In this document: one piece after another, positions 9,472 through 19,940 of the stretch
How positions within the stretch are numbered: the first letter of the stretch is position 1
Layout of the letters: every line of letters starts with the position of its first letter
NCBI GenBank assembly: GCA_017303455.1
Contig: JAFLBM010000017.1
Coordinates: 1 to 64,000 of the forward strand
Source: Chitinophagales bacterium
GTDB taxonomy: Bacteria; Bacteroidota; Bacteroidia; Chitinophagales; Chitinophagaceae
Length of the DNA stretch: 64,000 bases
Direction: 5' to 3'
Program-made: the position numbers and the translations under genes
Notes under the pieces: generated by a model
The model's database searches: none
Told to the model about the DNA's origin: nothing
Seen by the model: only the letters and a program-made list of their open reading frames with translations

Positions 9472-11481
9472 CCTGATGAGTTCAGCTATACCCACCGGTT
9501 TCCGGTTATTAAATACTTTGATATAATATTTTCCTTTCGCCAGGTTTACGACCGGAATATCAAGTGTTGTTTTTCCTGTATTTTTTGAACTCTTTAGTTG
9601 TAGCACAAGGGAGCCTTTTGCATCGTACACCACTATTGGCATATTCGTAATAGCATAAGCTGTTTCAATGATTAGTGATACAATTGTTCCTGTAACCGGG
9701 TTGGGTTGAACACTTACTGATTCTTTTACAGCCGAAGGATCATTGGTGGCGGTGGTAAAACAACCGGTGCTGGTACTTGCATTCGCCGTATCAATATACA
9801 GCGCTGTGAAAGTAGCTGAAGCCGTATCAATAATTTGCCGGATGCGGTACGAAATCGTTCCGGCTGCAATATTCACTAATGGGTTATTAAACTGGTAGGA
9901 ATGATTCGCCAGTATATCACCTGCTGAAGGATTCACTTCGCCAATCTTTGTATAGACGGATTCACCAGGAGCTTTTCTTTCAATCTCGTATTTCATGGCA
10001 GCTACATCTTTGCTGCTCCAGCTGATGGTAGTGTTACAATTATTAATGGTAGCAGTAGAAGTGGCATAATCGATCAGTAAACTGCTGAAAGCTGCTTTCA
10101 TATCTGGAATACCATAACCAATAGTGTCATTTGGGTTGGAAAAACGGCTACCGGCCTGTTGCAAGGCATATACGATCTTCATATTATTGAACTCGGGGAA
10201 TCCCTGCCATAAACAGGTTCCCAATCCCGCCATATTAGGTGCAGCGAACGAGGTTCCGTTATTGGTCCCAATCGTATTGGAGGGGGACTGTACAAGGGCA
10301 CCTACGCCTACCGAAGAGATATTAGGTTTTATTTGCCCGTCAGCAGAAGGGCCGCGGCTGGTAAAGGACCCCGGTATTCCTGAAGTATTAACAGCACCTA
10401 CAGCTACCACACTATCGCCGTCAGAAGGTGCAATGATACGGCCCCAACTGTTATTGCCTTCGTTCCCGGCCGAGTTAAAAACAAGCAACCCTTTTTTTGC
10501 AGCCATATCAGCACCTATGGAACAAGTAGTGGTATTGCCATCCATATTGCTGAATGTATAATTGAAACTGGCATTATCAAAATCATAATAGCCTACAGAA
10601 GAAGAGATCACATCGCAACCGGCGCTGTCTGCTCTTTCAGCACCGCACACCCAGTTGTGTTCTTCAATGGGATACTCACTGCCCACATCTTCTGTTCTGA
10701 ATAAATGAAAACTTGCCTTCGGGGCCTTGCCTACAAACAAGCCAGGCATGTTGGCGGCAATCGTAGAGAAACATTGCATGCCATGCGAATTATCTTCAGC
10801 AACACTGGCATTCCTGGCCACAAAATCCCAGGTGCTCAGTATTTGACCATTTGTATTAACACTATCAAAAGCATCTAATGTATTATAACTAAAGAAACCA
10901 CCGTCCAGCATGGCAATATGAACGCCTTGTCCCCGTAAACCAATATTGTGCAGGAACTCCCCGTTATGCAGGTGGATCTCGTTAAATGAATTGGTTCCGT
11001 AATTAAAAAAATCAGCCATTACCTGCGAAGGCCTGCCGCTAACCGGCGGTAAAGGAGTAACTATTTCTTCCAGTTCAAATTTGTTTCTTGTAGTAGTATT
11101 GCCAGCTATTCTTGCAGCGATACCGGATACGGATTGAACAAAACCAAAACCATTAATTGTAGTAATGGCATTGGGATCGGTAGTTAAAATAGAAACAGAA
11201 TTCAACCAGCGGGAAGCATTCAATATAGTGACATTCGGAACATTGGCGATCTGCGTAACATAAGCAGGTGTAACAGGCAGGTCTGCACTGTCAATAGCAA
11301 TTCCATACCTTGTTCGGCGGTCAATAGCTCTTTGTGATAAATAATTTAAAGGGCTGCTGAATGAATAAGGAGAGCCTCCTTTGTTCTTGAGTTTTACAAT
11401 ATAACGGGTAAACTGTGCGTCAAGCGTACTTGTTGCCAGCATTGAAGTAATGATCAGTAAAAGCGGTAGAATTCGTTTCAT
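9466..11481 (-). CDS. Secreted S8 (subtilisin) serine peptidase with type IX sorting domain
   Basis: 671 residues with a signal peptide (cleavage near TLDAQ). The catalytic triad is D193 (HIAMLDGG), H233 (DNSHGMQ) and S411 (NGTSFAAPNMAG), with the oxyanion N340 in SAGNEG. The last ~80 residues form a C-terminal sorting domain of the T9SS type (starts near VQPNPV, ends KVFNNRKPVGIAELIRL), so the enzyme should be exported through the type IX system and anchored or released. PorQ, encoded at 62602, belongs to that system. Residues 25-130 look like an inhibitor-type propeptide. Its stop overlaps that of the convergent methyltransferase. Confidence 0.93.
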   Translation of the reverse strand: MKRILPLLLIITSMLATSTLDAQFTRYIVKLKNKGGSPYSFSSPLNYLSQRAIDRRTRYGIAIDSADLPVTPAYVTQIANVPNVTILNASRWLNSVSILTTDPNAITTINGFGFVQSVSGIAARIAGNTTTRNKFELEEIVTPLPPVSGRPSQVMADFFNYGTNSFNEIHLHNGEFLHNIGLRGQGVHIAMLDGGFFSYNTLDAFDSVNTNGQILSTWDFVARNASVAEDNSHGMQCFSTIAANMPGLFVGKAPKASFHLFRTEDVGSEYPIEEHNWVCGAERADSAGCDVISSSVGYYDFDNASFNYTFSNMDGNTTTCSIGADMAAKKGLLVFNSAGNEGNNSWGRIIAPSDGDSVVAVGAVNTSGIPGSFTSRGPSADGQIKPNISSVGVGALVQSPSNTIGTNNGTSFAAPNMAGLGTCLWQGFPEFNNMKIVYALQQAGSRFSNPNDTIGYGIPDMKAAFSSLLIDYATSTATINNCNTTISWSSKDVAAMKYEIERKAPGESVYTKIGEVNPSAGDILANHSYQFNNPLVNIAAGTISYRIRQIIDTASATFTALYIDTANASTSTGCFTTATNDPSAVKESVSVQPNPVTGTIVSLIIETAYAITNMPIVVYDAKGSLVLQLKSSKNTGKTTLDIPVVNLAKGKYYIKVFNNRKPVGIAELIRL

Positions 11482-11528
11482 CAGTTCTCAGCATTTTGCC
11501 GGCATGAAGTTAGCCAATCCGTGGTAAA

Positions 11529-12302
11529 CTAATTGTGGTCCACCATCCACATGGTAAGGCCAAACCCTGTTTTAAAAGGACCACCGGGCTGACCGGTATT
11601 CGGCTGGTACTCCCAGAGTTCATATTCACGGTACACCAGGCCGATATTTTTGGAGTATTTATCTACAGACCGTACTCTCGAGCCATATCCATCCACATTG
11701 ACAACAGGCACATTGAAAGATTCATCAGCAGCTTCCACGGTCCAGATATCGGTATAGGTTTTATTCTTGTAATTGAAGGTTGGTTCAAACACATCATAAT
11801 AAAAATCCCAGTCCGCCATTCCATCATCATAGCTGTTGTTCACACTAATATAGTCATAAGGATTAGTGGGGAGGAAGCGGTTACCTTTCCAACTGAAACC
11901 TTCTTTGATCGGGAGATGGAGTTTGATCACTCTCTTGTTATCATCAATCACTTCCAGTTGGTCAGCTAACGGGGTAATGAAATAAGAACCATTCGGCACC
12001 CAGGGGGTTGAAGCGGTGGAGTCACTCAGGTACCTGAATACCCGGTAAGAAGGACGACCAAGGCCATCATTGATCTGTGCATCGATCACATGTTTTTCCT
12101 GGTATTTATGGATCTCGGTATTTCGTCCGAAATTGGTAAAGACCAATGAGTCTAAGCGATAGGTGATATATTTTCCGGGAACCAGGATCACATAATCACT
12201 GATCGGTTCTGTTTCAAATTGCTCTGTTTTATTGGAACAGGAAAACAGGAAAGTCGCTGCTATAAAAAGTAAAGCGGAGAGTTTAAATGTAAAGAATCTC
12301 AT
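11529..12302 (-). CDS. Hypothetical lipoprotein
   Basis: 257 residues. The N-terminus MRFFTFKLSALLFIAATFLFSC is a lipoprotein signal with the lipobox cysteine at residue 22, so it is likely anchored in the inner or outer membrane. No domain is recognised; the rest is a beta-rich sequence with many aromatic residues and no obvious catalytic motif. It lies 47 bases upstream of the subtilase gene on the same strand and could be co-transcribed with it. Confidence 0.75.
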   Translation of the reverse strand: MRFFTFKLSALLFIAATFLFSCSNKTEQFETEPISDYVILVPGKYITYRLDSLVFTNFGRNTEIHKYQEKHVIDAQINDGLGRPSYRVFRYLSDSTASTPWVPNGSYFITPLADQLEVIDDNKRVIKLHLPIKEGFSWKGNRFLPTNPYDYISVNNSYDDGMADWDFYYDVFEPTFNYKNKTYTDIWTVEAADESFNVPVVNVDGYGSRVRSVDKYSKNIGLVYREYELWEYQPNTGQPGGPFKTGFGLTMWMVDHN

Positions 12303-12376
12303 AAGTGGTTTTTCTATATTGACGGATACAACATTTATTAAGTCAGACAGTTATCCAGGGCCGGTCGTTGCTCAAA

Positions 12377-12414
12377 AATAAAAACAAAAAACGGGGAAAC
12401 ATAGTCCCCGCTTT
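12377..12414 (-). terminator. Intrinsic terminator downstream of mnmA
   Basis: On the minus strand GCGGGGA and TCCCCGT-type arms flank CTATGTT, followed by TTTTTTGTTTTTATTTTTG. It lies about 85 bases past the mnmA stop and upstream of the lipoprotein gene. Confidence 0.85.
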
Positions 12415-12489
12415 TAAAACGTATTTCGACCGGCTTTATTGTCTGAATGTCAGTCACTAGCGGCCAGGTTGGGCAGGGCATTGTTTCTG

Positions 12490-12547
12490 GCTCCTTACTA
12501 AATACTCCCGACTCCCGACTCAAAACTCCGGTTCAGGACTCCTGACT
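12490..12547. repeat. Heptad-period tract across the mnmA stop codon
   Basis: On the plus strand ACT (or a near match) recurs at 12490, 12497, 12504, 12511, 12518, 12525, 12532, 12538 and 12545, that is, every 7 bases with one 6-base step. Units read like CCGACTC. The tract encodes the last residues of MnmA, contains its stop, and continues beyond it. Confidence 0.7.
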
Positions 12548-13637
12548 GTATTATCCCTCCACCCAGCACATCATCCCCTTCATAAAAAACCGCACTCTGT
12601 CCTGGCGCAATACCTTTGGCATTTTCATAAAACCTCACTTTCATGGTCCCGCCCTCAGGATAAATATTGGACAGGCTGCCCTTGTCCTTATACCTGATCT
12701 TGGTCACCGCTTCCATGCCCGGGGTGATGCTGTCGTATTTGATCAGGTTCAGCTTGCCCACGATCATTTCATTCTGATCCAGGTCTTCCTCATCACCCAG
12801 CATCACGGTATTATGCTCCGGGTCGATCTTTGTAACAAAGACGGGTTTTCCCAATGCAATATCAAGTCCCTTGCGCTGCCCGATGGTATAGAAAGGATAA
12901 CCTTTATGCTGCCCCAGTATCTTCCCGTTTTTGTCAATGAAATTGCCCCCGGCCACTCTTTCTTCCAGTCCTTCCACACGTCTTTTCAGGAAGCCGCGGT
13001 AATCATTATCGGGCACAAAACAAATTTCGTAGCTCTCGCTTTTTTTAGCCAGTTCCGGATAGCCATAATCAAGTGCCATTTGCCTGATTTCTGTTTTCCG
13101 ATAGGGTGCCAGCGGCAACAAAGTTCTGCTCAGCAGGTCCTGTTGCAAACCCCATAATACATAACTCTGGTCCTTGGTATCATCAATAGCTTTGCTGACT
13201 ACGTAGCGGCCATTATCATGTTGCCGGATCTTTGCATAATGCCCGGTGGCAATAAAATCACAGCCCAGTGCATCGGCTCTTTTCAATAGAGCTCTCCATT
13301 TGATATGTGTATTGCAGAGCACACAGGGATTGGGGGTGCGGCCTGCCAGGTATTCATCCACAAAATTCTCGATCACAAAACCACCAAACTCTTCCCGTAT
13401 ATCTAAAATATAATGCGCAAAACCATGCTCCACGGCAGCCTGCCGGGCATCATTAAAGCTGTCCACATTGCAGCAGCCTGTTTCTTTTTTGCCACCACCA
13501 CTGGCTGCATAATCCCATGTTTTCATGGTGATGCCGACCACTTCATAGCCTTCATCATGCAGCATCAGGGCAGTAACGGTACTGTCAATACCGCCGCTCA
13601 TGGCCACCAAAACTTTTCCTTTCTTACTCATAGTCAC
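12498..13637 (-). CDS. mnmA: tRNA-specific 2-thiouridylase
   Basis: 379 residues. MnmA adds sulfur to U34 of tRNA-Lys, -Glu and -Gln. The PP-loop is SGGIDST (14-20). The catalytic cysteines are C108 in NPCVLCN and C206 in YEICFVPD, and GHYAKI and GQRKGL are also present. The start could be this ATG or the one two codons on. The last ~15 residues (QSGVLNRSFESGVGSI) lie in a tandem heptad tract and are probably an extension from it rather than conserved protein. The gene has its own -7 element and a downstream terminator. Confidence 0.96.
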   Translation of the reverse strand: MTMSKKGKVLVAMSGGIDSTVTALMLHDEGYEVVGITMKTWDYAASGGGKKETGCCNVDSFNDARQAAVEHGFAHYILDIREEFGGFVIENFVDEYLAGRTPNPCVLCNTHIKWRALLKRADALGCDFIATGHYAKIRQHDNGRYVVSKAIDDTKDQSYVLWGLQQDLLSRTLLPLAPYRKTEIRQMALDYGYPELAKKSESYEICFVPDNDYRGFLKRRVEGLEERVAGGNFIDKNGKILGQHKGYPFYTIGQRKGLDIALGKPVFVTKIDPEHNTVMLGDEEDLDQNEMIVGKLNLIKYDSITPGMEAVTKIRYKDKGSLSNIYPEGGTMKVRFYENAKGIAPGQSAVFYEGDDVLGGGIIQSGVLNRSFESGVGSI

Positions 13638-13651
13638 AACAATTCAAGGGG

Positions 13652-13659
13652 CAAATATA
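13652..13659 (-). promoter_or_regulatory. -7 promoter element of mnmA
   Basis: On the minus strand TATATTTG fits TAnnTTTG exactly and lies 15 bases upstream of the mnmA ATG. No clear upstream TTG is seen at the usual distance. Confidence 0.55.
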
Positions 13660-13726
13660 CGAAGCCCCGGCGGGAGCAGGTTTACGGGAAAGGGTAAAAT
13701 CCCGGGCTGCCCTTTGGCATTACCTG

Positions 13727-14662
13727 TCAGTAATTTATTTCCACCACTTTCTTCTTATTTAGTTTTTGCATCGCCTTCGGCACGATCGCCAGGATCTCTT
13801 CCTTCAATGTTTTGATCAATTTTGTTTTCAGGTGATCACGGTGGGTAACCAGGCTCACTTCCCGGGCCGGGCTGGGTTCTTTTAGCCGCTTCACCAGTTT
13901 CATTTGTGGTTTGGTGAATTCCATCACAGCCAGTTCAGGCAGAATGGTAATACCATCACTTTTATCAACCATTCTTTTTAATGTTTCAATATTACCGGTC
14001 TCGTATTTAAAGTGAAGACCGGAAAACTTTTGCAGCTCACACAGGTTTAAGATCTGTGAGCGGAAACAATGTCCTTCTTCCAGCAGCCAGAGCTGGTCTG
14101 GGTCGATCTCCGTGGGTAGTACATATTTCTTATCGTAGAGGGCATTGGTCTTTGACACGTAAACAAATAACTCTTCATAGAATAAGATGTCTTCTTTAAT
14201 GGAGGAATCTTTTAAAGGAGTAACTACAATGCCACAATCCAGCCGGTTGTTTTTTAACTCCTGCACTATTTCTTCGGTGATGATTTCCCGGGCCACCAAT
14301 TTTACCTGCGGGTATTTTTCCCGGATGTTCTTAAACAACGGCGGCAACAGGTAAGGGGCAATCGTTGGAATGATGCCAATGCGGATCTCGCCGGTCATGA
14401 TATCTTTTTGTTCAGCGATCAGCTGGCGGATCACCCCTGCATCACGCAGTACAATACGGGCCTGTGCGATAATACTGGTGCCAATTTCAGTGGGGATGAC
14501 AGGCTGTTTGGTCCGGTCGAAGATCTTTACACCCAGTTCTTCTTCCAGTTTTTGGATCTGCATACTGAGGGTGGGTTGGGTTACAAAACATTTTTCGGAA
14601 GCCAGTACAAAATGCCGGTAACTGTCCAATGCCACGATGTATTCCAGTTGCGTCAGGGTCAT
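13727..14662 (-). CDS. oxyR: Hydrogen peroxide-sensing LysR-type regulator OxyR
   Basis: 311 residues. The N-terminal LysR winged helix (MTLTQLEYIVALDSYRHF onward) is followed by a sensor domain with the two redox cysteines at C199 and C208 (GHCFRSQILNLC), the same numbers as in E. coli OxyR. Peroxide should oxidise them to a disulfide and change DNA binding. It is divergent from katG across a 108-base intergenic region, the classical arrangement for direct control of catalase-peroxidase. Identification as OxyR rather than another LysR protein rests on the cysteine pair and on this neighbour. Confidence 0.94.
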   Translation of the reverse strand: MTLTQLEYIVALDSYRHFVLASEKCFVTQPTLSMQIQKLEEELGVKIFDRTKQPVIPTEIGTSIIAQARIVLRDAGVIRQLIAEQKDIMTGEIRIGIIPTIAPYLLPPLFKNIREKYPQVKLVAREIITEEIVQELKNNRLDCGIVVTPLKDSSIKEDILFYEELFVYVSKTNALYDKKYVLPTEIDPDQLWLLEEGHCFRSQILNLCELQKFSGLHFKYETGNIETLKRMVDKSDGITILPELAVMEFTKPQMKLVKRLKEPSPAREVSLVTHRDHLKTKLIKTLKEEILAIVPKAMQKLNKKKVVEINY

Positions 14663-16996
<2,334 letters not shown>

Positions 16997-17016
16997 TGAA
17001 GGTTTTGATAGTATAC

Positions 17017-17056
17017 AAAAGGCAGCCTGTCAGCAGGCTGCCTTTTTTTATTTTTT
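17017..17056 (+). terminator. Intrinsic terminator of katG (possibly bidirectional)
   Basis: AGGCAGCCTG pairs perfectly with CAGGCTGCCT around TCAG, followed by TTTTTTTATTTTTT. A-rich sequence before the stem means it could also serve the convergent SRPBCC gene. Confidence 0.92.
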
Positions 17057-17066
17057 GCAAGAGATA

Positions 17067-17537
17067 TTATTTGTTCCCGGAAACCATTTTAGCCAACTCC
17101 ATTTCAAGCCGGTCAAAATTCTCTTCGTTCTTATCCACCACAAATGGTTTCAGTTTGTTGCACTCGGCAGCGGTATCGAACAGCATTTTAAAAACAATCT
17201 TTGTCTGACCGGCAGCTACTTCTTCAAAGCTGGCAACCACCCGGAAAATTGGTTTAGAAATGCGCTGCCAGGCAACCAGCGATGGCGGGTCAATTTTTAT
17301 AAACTCGCATTCATTTTGATAATTGCCTTTATCAGGTCCGTGCATAATAAACCGCCAGCGGCCACCAACCCGGAAATCAAATTCATTAAACGTATTGCTG
17401 AAACCGGCGGGTCCCCACCAGCTTTGTAAATGAGCAGGATCGGTCCATGCTTTATATACGATCTCTCTTGCTGTATTGACAACTCTTGTACTGACGATCT
17501 CGCAGTCGGGTGTGGCGGCAATGATTCCCGGTTCCAT
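17067..17537 (-). CDS. SRPBCC (AHSA1-like) domain protein
   Basis: 156 residues of the START/Bet v1-like fold used by AHSA1-type proteins. Typical stretches are IVYKAWTDPAHLQSWWGPAGF near residues 27-47 and FDFRVGGRWRFIMHGPDG-like sequence following. The fold binds hydrophobic ligands; the ligand and role here are unknown. Eleven bases separate it from the DUF1801 gene upstream on the same strand. The two families often travel together, so they are probably co-transcribed. Confidence 0.87.
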   Translation of the reverse strand: MEPGIIAATPDCEIVSTRVVNTAREIVYKAWTDPAHLQSWWGPAGFSNTFNEFDFRVGGRWRFIMHGPDKGNYQNECEFIKIDPPSLVAWQRISKPIFRVVASFEEVAAGQTKIVFKMLFDTAAECNKLKPFVVDKNEENFDRLEMELAKMVSGNK

Positions 17538-17548
17538 GCTGTAGTATT

Positions 17549-17953
17549 TTATTTTGCTGATGCCCTGATAATCTTTTCCAAAATTTTCAGATCAACATCT
17601 GCGAGTTTATTGATATAAAGACAACCTTTGCCTGTTTTGTATTTGCCCAGTTTTGCCAGTGCTTCCGCATGCCGTTCCAGGTTCACCAGGTGTAATGATA
17701 AATTGGCTTTGCGGGGTGAGAACCCGATCTTAAACCAATCCACTTCCCGGCCGGTGGCAGGACTTTTATACCGCAATTTCCCAAAACCGATCATGGAACT
17801 GCCCCAGAGGATTGGTTTTTCCTTCGTGGCTTTTTCCATCAGTTGAAGAATAACATAACTGTCTTTACGTTTTTGTTCATCGGCGATGCTGTCGATAAAA
17901 CCAGCAACACTGGAAGAAGTGGGTTGGGTTTTGATGATGGCTAATTTGGACAT
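17549..17953 (-). CDS. DUF1801 domain protein
   Basis: 134 residues from the ATG at 17953 (MSKLAIIKTQPTSSSVAGF). An in-frame upstream ATG would add 26 residues without family character. The body matches DUF1801 (YdhG-like), a small alpha/beta fold of uncertain role related to frataxin-like proteins; WGSSMIGFGKLRYKS and ILEKIIRASAK are typical. It is followed by the SRPBCC gene. A second, truncated copy lies at 19314-19409, and about 145 bases of the two copies align, including the 5' leader, so this locus was duplicated. Confidence 0.85.
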   Translation of the reverse strand: MSKLAIIKTQPTSSSVAGFIDSIADEQKRKDSYVILQLMEKATKEKPILWGSSMIGFGKLRYKSPATGREVDWFKIGFSPRKANLSLHLVNLERHAEALAKLGKYKTGKGCLYINKLADVDLKILEKIIRASAK

Positions 17954-18005
17954 GGGAGATTTTTTTGGAGTGGCTTGTACACAGTTTATGTTAGCAGCAG
18001 TATAT

Positions 18006-19001
18006 CTACTTGAATTTATCTTTTTCTTCAACAGGTAAATTATTCCACCAGTTAATCAGTCTTTGTCTGGCAGTACTAATTGTGCAAAAATTAAGTTTAC
18101 CATTGTCTACGAAATACTGAATCTTACAGCCAATGTCTGAGTAGCTGAAAGGGTTATTACGCTCAATTCCTAAGCTGCTCAAAAAATTTGAGATACTTAA
18201 ATTACTTGAAAGTTTTGTTTTGTAATATTTTGATAGGTCATCGCCAAATAGGTTTTCATCAACGTTAATTTTTTCTGGATATTGGGATCTGAATTTTTTA
18301 AGTGCTTCCTTGATTTGACCGTTAAAATCAAAATCGGGTTCAAGAATGTTTTCGTTTTCTACTTTGAGTCGTATGCTTAAATTTTGTAAAGAGTCTGCTA
18401 AATTGCTTGTGATAGGAAGATCGATTTTGTACCTGGCTAAAGAATTAATTATTGGCCAACATGTTTCTTCATTTGATCCACTTTGTAATATTTCAAAAAA
18501 ATAAGGTATGTCAGATTTCCATGGATCTCTCATTAGTAATTCCATGATTGGGTAAGTAAATTCAGGCTGGGACAGTAGTTTTAACAAAGCAGCCCTTGCT
18601 GCGGGGTTTATAAATTTTTCATAGAACCGGCCTACAATTTGTCTGTCAATGCCGATTAAATGTAAAGTATAGATTGCACCAATTTTTCCTTTTCTGTTTT
18701 GAGTGGTCATAAAGAAGTCAGTCAACGCTTGAATAGATACATTTCCTCTTGCAGCAATTGAGAACATATCTTCAGTGTAGCCAATCCAATAACCTTTACC
18801 GGTTTCCAAAAAATGCCAATTTCCATTTAGTCTTTCTATAAGCTTATATAATGGGGTTGTACTATCAATTTTCATTGTTATGCCGCCACCCTCCACAGGG
18901 AGAATATTTTGTCTGCCTGTTGGGGCAACATCCAGAACTTGTCCAAATAAATTTTGACTTATTAAGAGGGTGCCAACTATAAAATTGAAAAGGTATCGCA
19001 T
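18006..19001 (-). CDS. Hypothetical secreted protein
   Basis: 331 residues starting at the ATG at 19001, which opens a signal peptide (MRYLFNFIVGTLLISQNLFGQ). The frame stays open further upstream to 19409, but that part runs through a transposon derivative and a truncated DUF1801 copy and is not likely to be a real N-terminus. No domain is recognised; the middle (about residues 90-200) is helical with repeat-like leucine spacing. The gene is clearly more AT-rich than katG. The transposon derivative ends 17 bases before the start codon, so its native promoter may have been replaced. Confidence 0.6.
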   Translation of the reverse strand: MRYLFNFIVGTLLISQNLFGQVLDVAPTGRQNILPVEGGGITMKIDSTTPLYKLIERLNGNWHFLETGKGYWIGYTEDMFSIAARGNVSIQALTDFFMTTQNRKGKIGAIYTLHLIGIDRQIVGRFYEKFINPAARAALLKLLSQPEFTYPIMELLMRDPWKSDIPYFFEILQSGSNEETCWPIINSLARYKIDLPITSNLADSLQNLSIRLKVENENILEPDFDFNGQIKEALKKFRSQYPEKINVDENLFGDDLSKYYKTKLSSNLSISNFLSSLGIERNNPFSYSDIGCKIQYFVDNGKLNFCTISTARQRLINWWNNLPVEEKDKFK

Positions 19002-19017
19002 CACTGAATTTATTTTC

Positions 19018-19314
19018 ACGCCGAGGTTGGTGTTTTTCACCAACCGCACTAACGATGAACTCTGACTGATCAATAAAACATTTTTTACTTTTATCTTCTG
19101 TATGCCTCTGTTCATCACCGAATATCCCCAGTTCTTCACTGCCACCAACCTGGAGTGGAAAAAACTACTCCAGCCGGACAAGTACAAAGATATTATAATA
19201 AGCAGTTTTCGTTTCCTTTTATGAAACTGGTATTGATAATTGGGGGTTTCTCTCTCTCCATCGGAACTGACCTGCAGTTCGGTTGTTGGTGAGAAACACC
19301 AACAACGGCGTAAA
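19018..19314 (+). mobile_element. Internally deleted RAYT element (MITE-like)
   Basis: About 297 bases. The left end is ACGCCG plus a hairpin with arms GGTTGGTG/CACCAACC (19025-19045). The right end is a hairpin with arms GTTGTTGGTG/CACCAACAAC (19282-19306) followed by GGCGT. The first ~200 bases match the 5' part of the complete element at 19941, including the beginning of the transposase gene (ATG near 19103). The sequence then jumps near 19220 to the element's 3' end. It cannot encode a transposase and is presumably mobilised in trans. Confidence 0.85.
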
Positions 19315-19409
19315 CTGTCTTTCCGTTTTTGTTCATCGGCGATGCTGTCGATAAATGCAGCCACACTGGAAGAACTGGGTTGGGTTTTGATGATAGCTAA
19401 TTTGGGCAT
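19314..19409 (-). pseudogene. Truncated DUF1801 copy
   Basis: It encodes the first 32 residues of a DUF1801 protein (MPKLAIIKTQPSSSSVAAF onward to KRKDS), nearly identical to the gene at 17549. The match stops exactly where the transposon derivative begins (GACAG|TTTACGCC), and the rest of the gene is missing. The upstream ~50 bases also match the leader of the intact copy. Confidence 0.85.
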
Positions 19410-19469
19410 GAGAGATTTTTTGAAGTGGTTTGTACACAGTTTATGTTAGCGGGTCGTTGTTTGTGTCTG

Positions 19470-19820
19470 TCAAATAAGTTTTCTACTGTAAACATCTTCT
19501 ACTTTGTCTTTTAGTATTCCAGTTAATTCGGTCTGCATATAGTCAAAGTCATCAGGAATATACAAGCAAACAATTCTCTTGTTTTTATAAATGTCAGGAA
19601 AATGTTTTCTTATATGATTTCTATGGTGCTTTTCCATAACGACAATACTGTCTGCCCAATTTAGTATCTCTTCTGTTAGAACTGTGTTTGCTGTCTTGTC
19701 TGTCCCTGCCGACTTAACTTCAAAACGGTCGTCACCTTCGTAGATTTTATGAGCCGTTGCACTTCTCATTCTGTTTACTGTACAAACAAATAGCAATTTA
19801 AGTTTTGTGTCAATTTGCAT
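19470..19820 (-). CDS. Low-molecular-weight protein tyrosine phosphatase-like protein
   Basis: 116 residues. The P-loop CX5R is present near the N-terminus (LLFVCTVNRMRSATA), followed by the FEVKSAGTD stretch, as in LMW-PTP. The family's catalytic Asp-Pro near the C-terminus is not seen; instead there is YIPDDFDYMQTEL, which is common in this short subfamily. It may dephosphorylate proteins or small molecules; the substrate is unknown. It is AT-rich compared with the core genes. It lies between two transposon copies in the variable islet. Confidence 0.75.
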   Translation of the reverse strand: MQIDTKLKLLFVCTVNRMRSATAHKIYEGDDRFEVKSAGTDKTANTVLTEEILNWADSIVVMEKHHRNHIRKHFPDIYKNKRIVCLYIPDDFDYMQTELTGILKDKVEDVYSRKLI

Positions 19821-19940
19821 ATTCTTATTCTTTCACATTGTTTGTACATTCTTCAAAGTTTTTATTGAAGTCTCTCACACGTTTCGGCTTTTCATTTTCT
19901 TTTAGTCCTTCATGCTCTGCTCAAAGCATTACATCTCTTC

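Noticed and set aside
18006..19409. One 467-residue protein from 19409 to 18006
   Set aside because: The first 136 residues are a truncated DUF1801 start followed by antisense translation of a transposon derivative. The real gene most likely starts at 19001 with a signal peptide.
17950..19460. Integron-like attC sites (TTTATGTTAGC near 17990 and 19447) around small cassette genes
   Set aside because: The two matches are explained by duplication of the DUF1801 leader. No paired R'/R'' sites and no integrase were seen.
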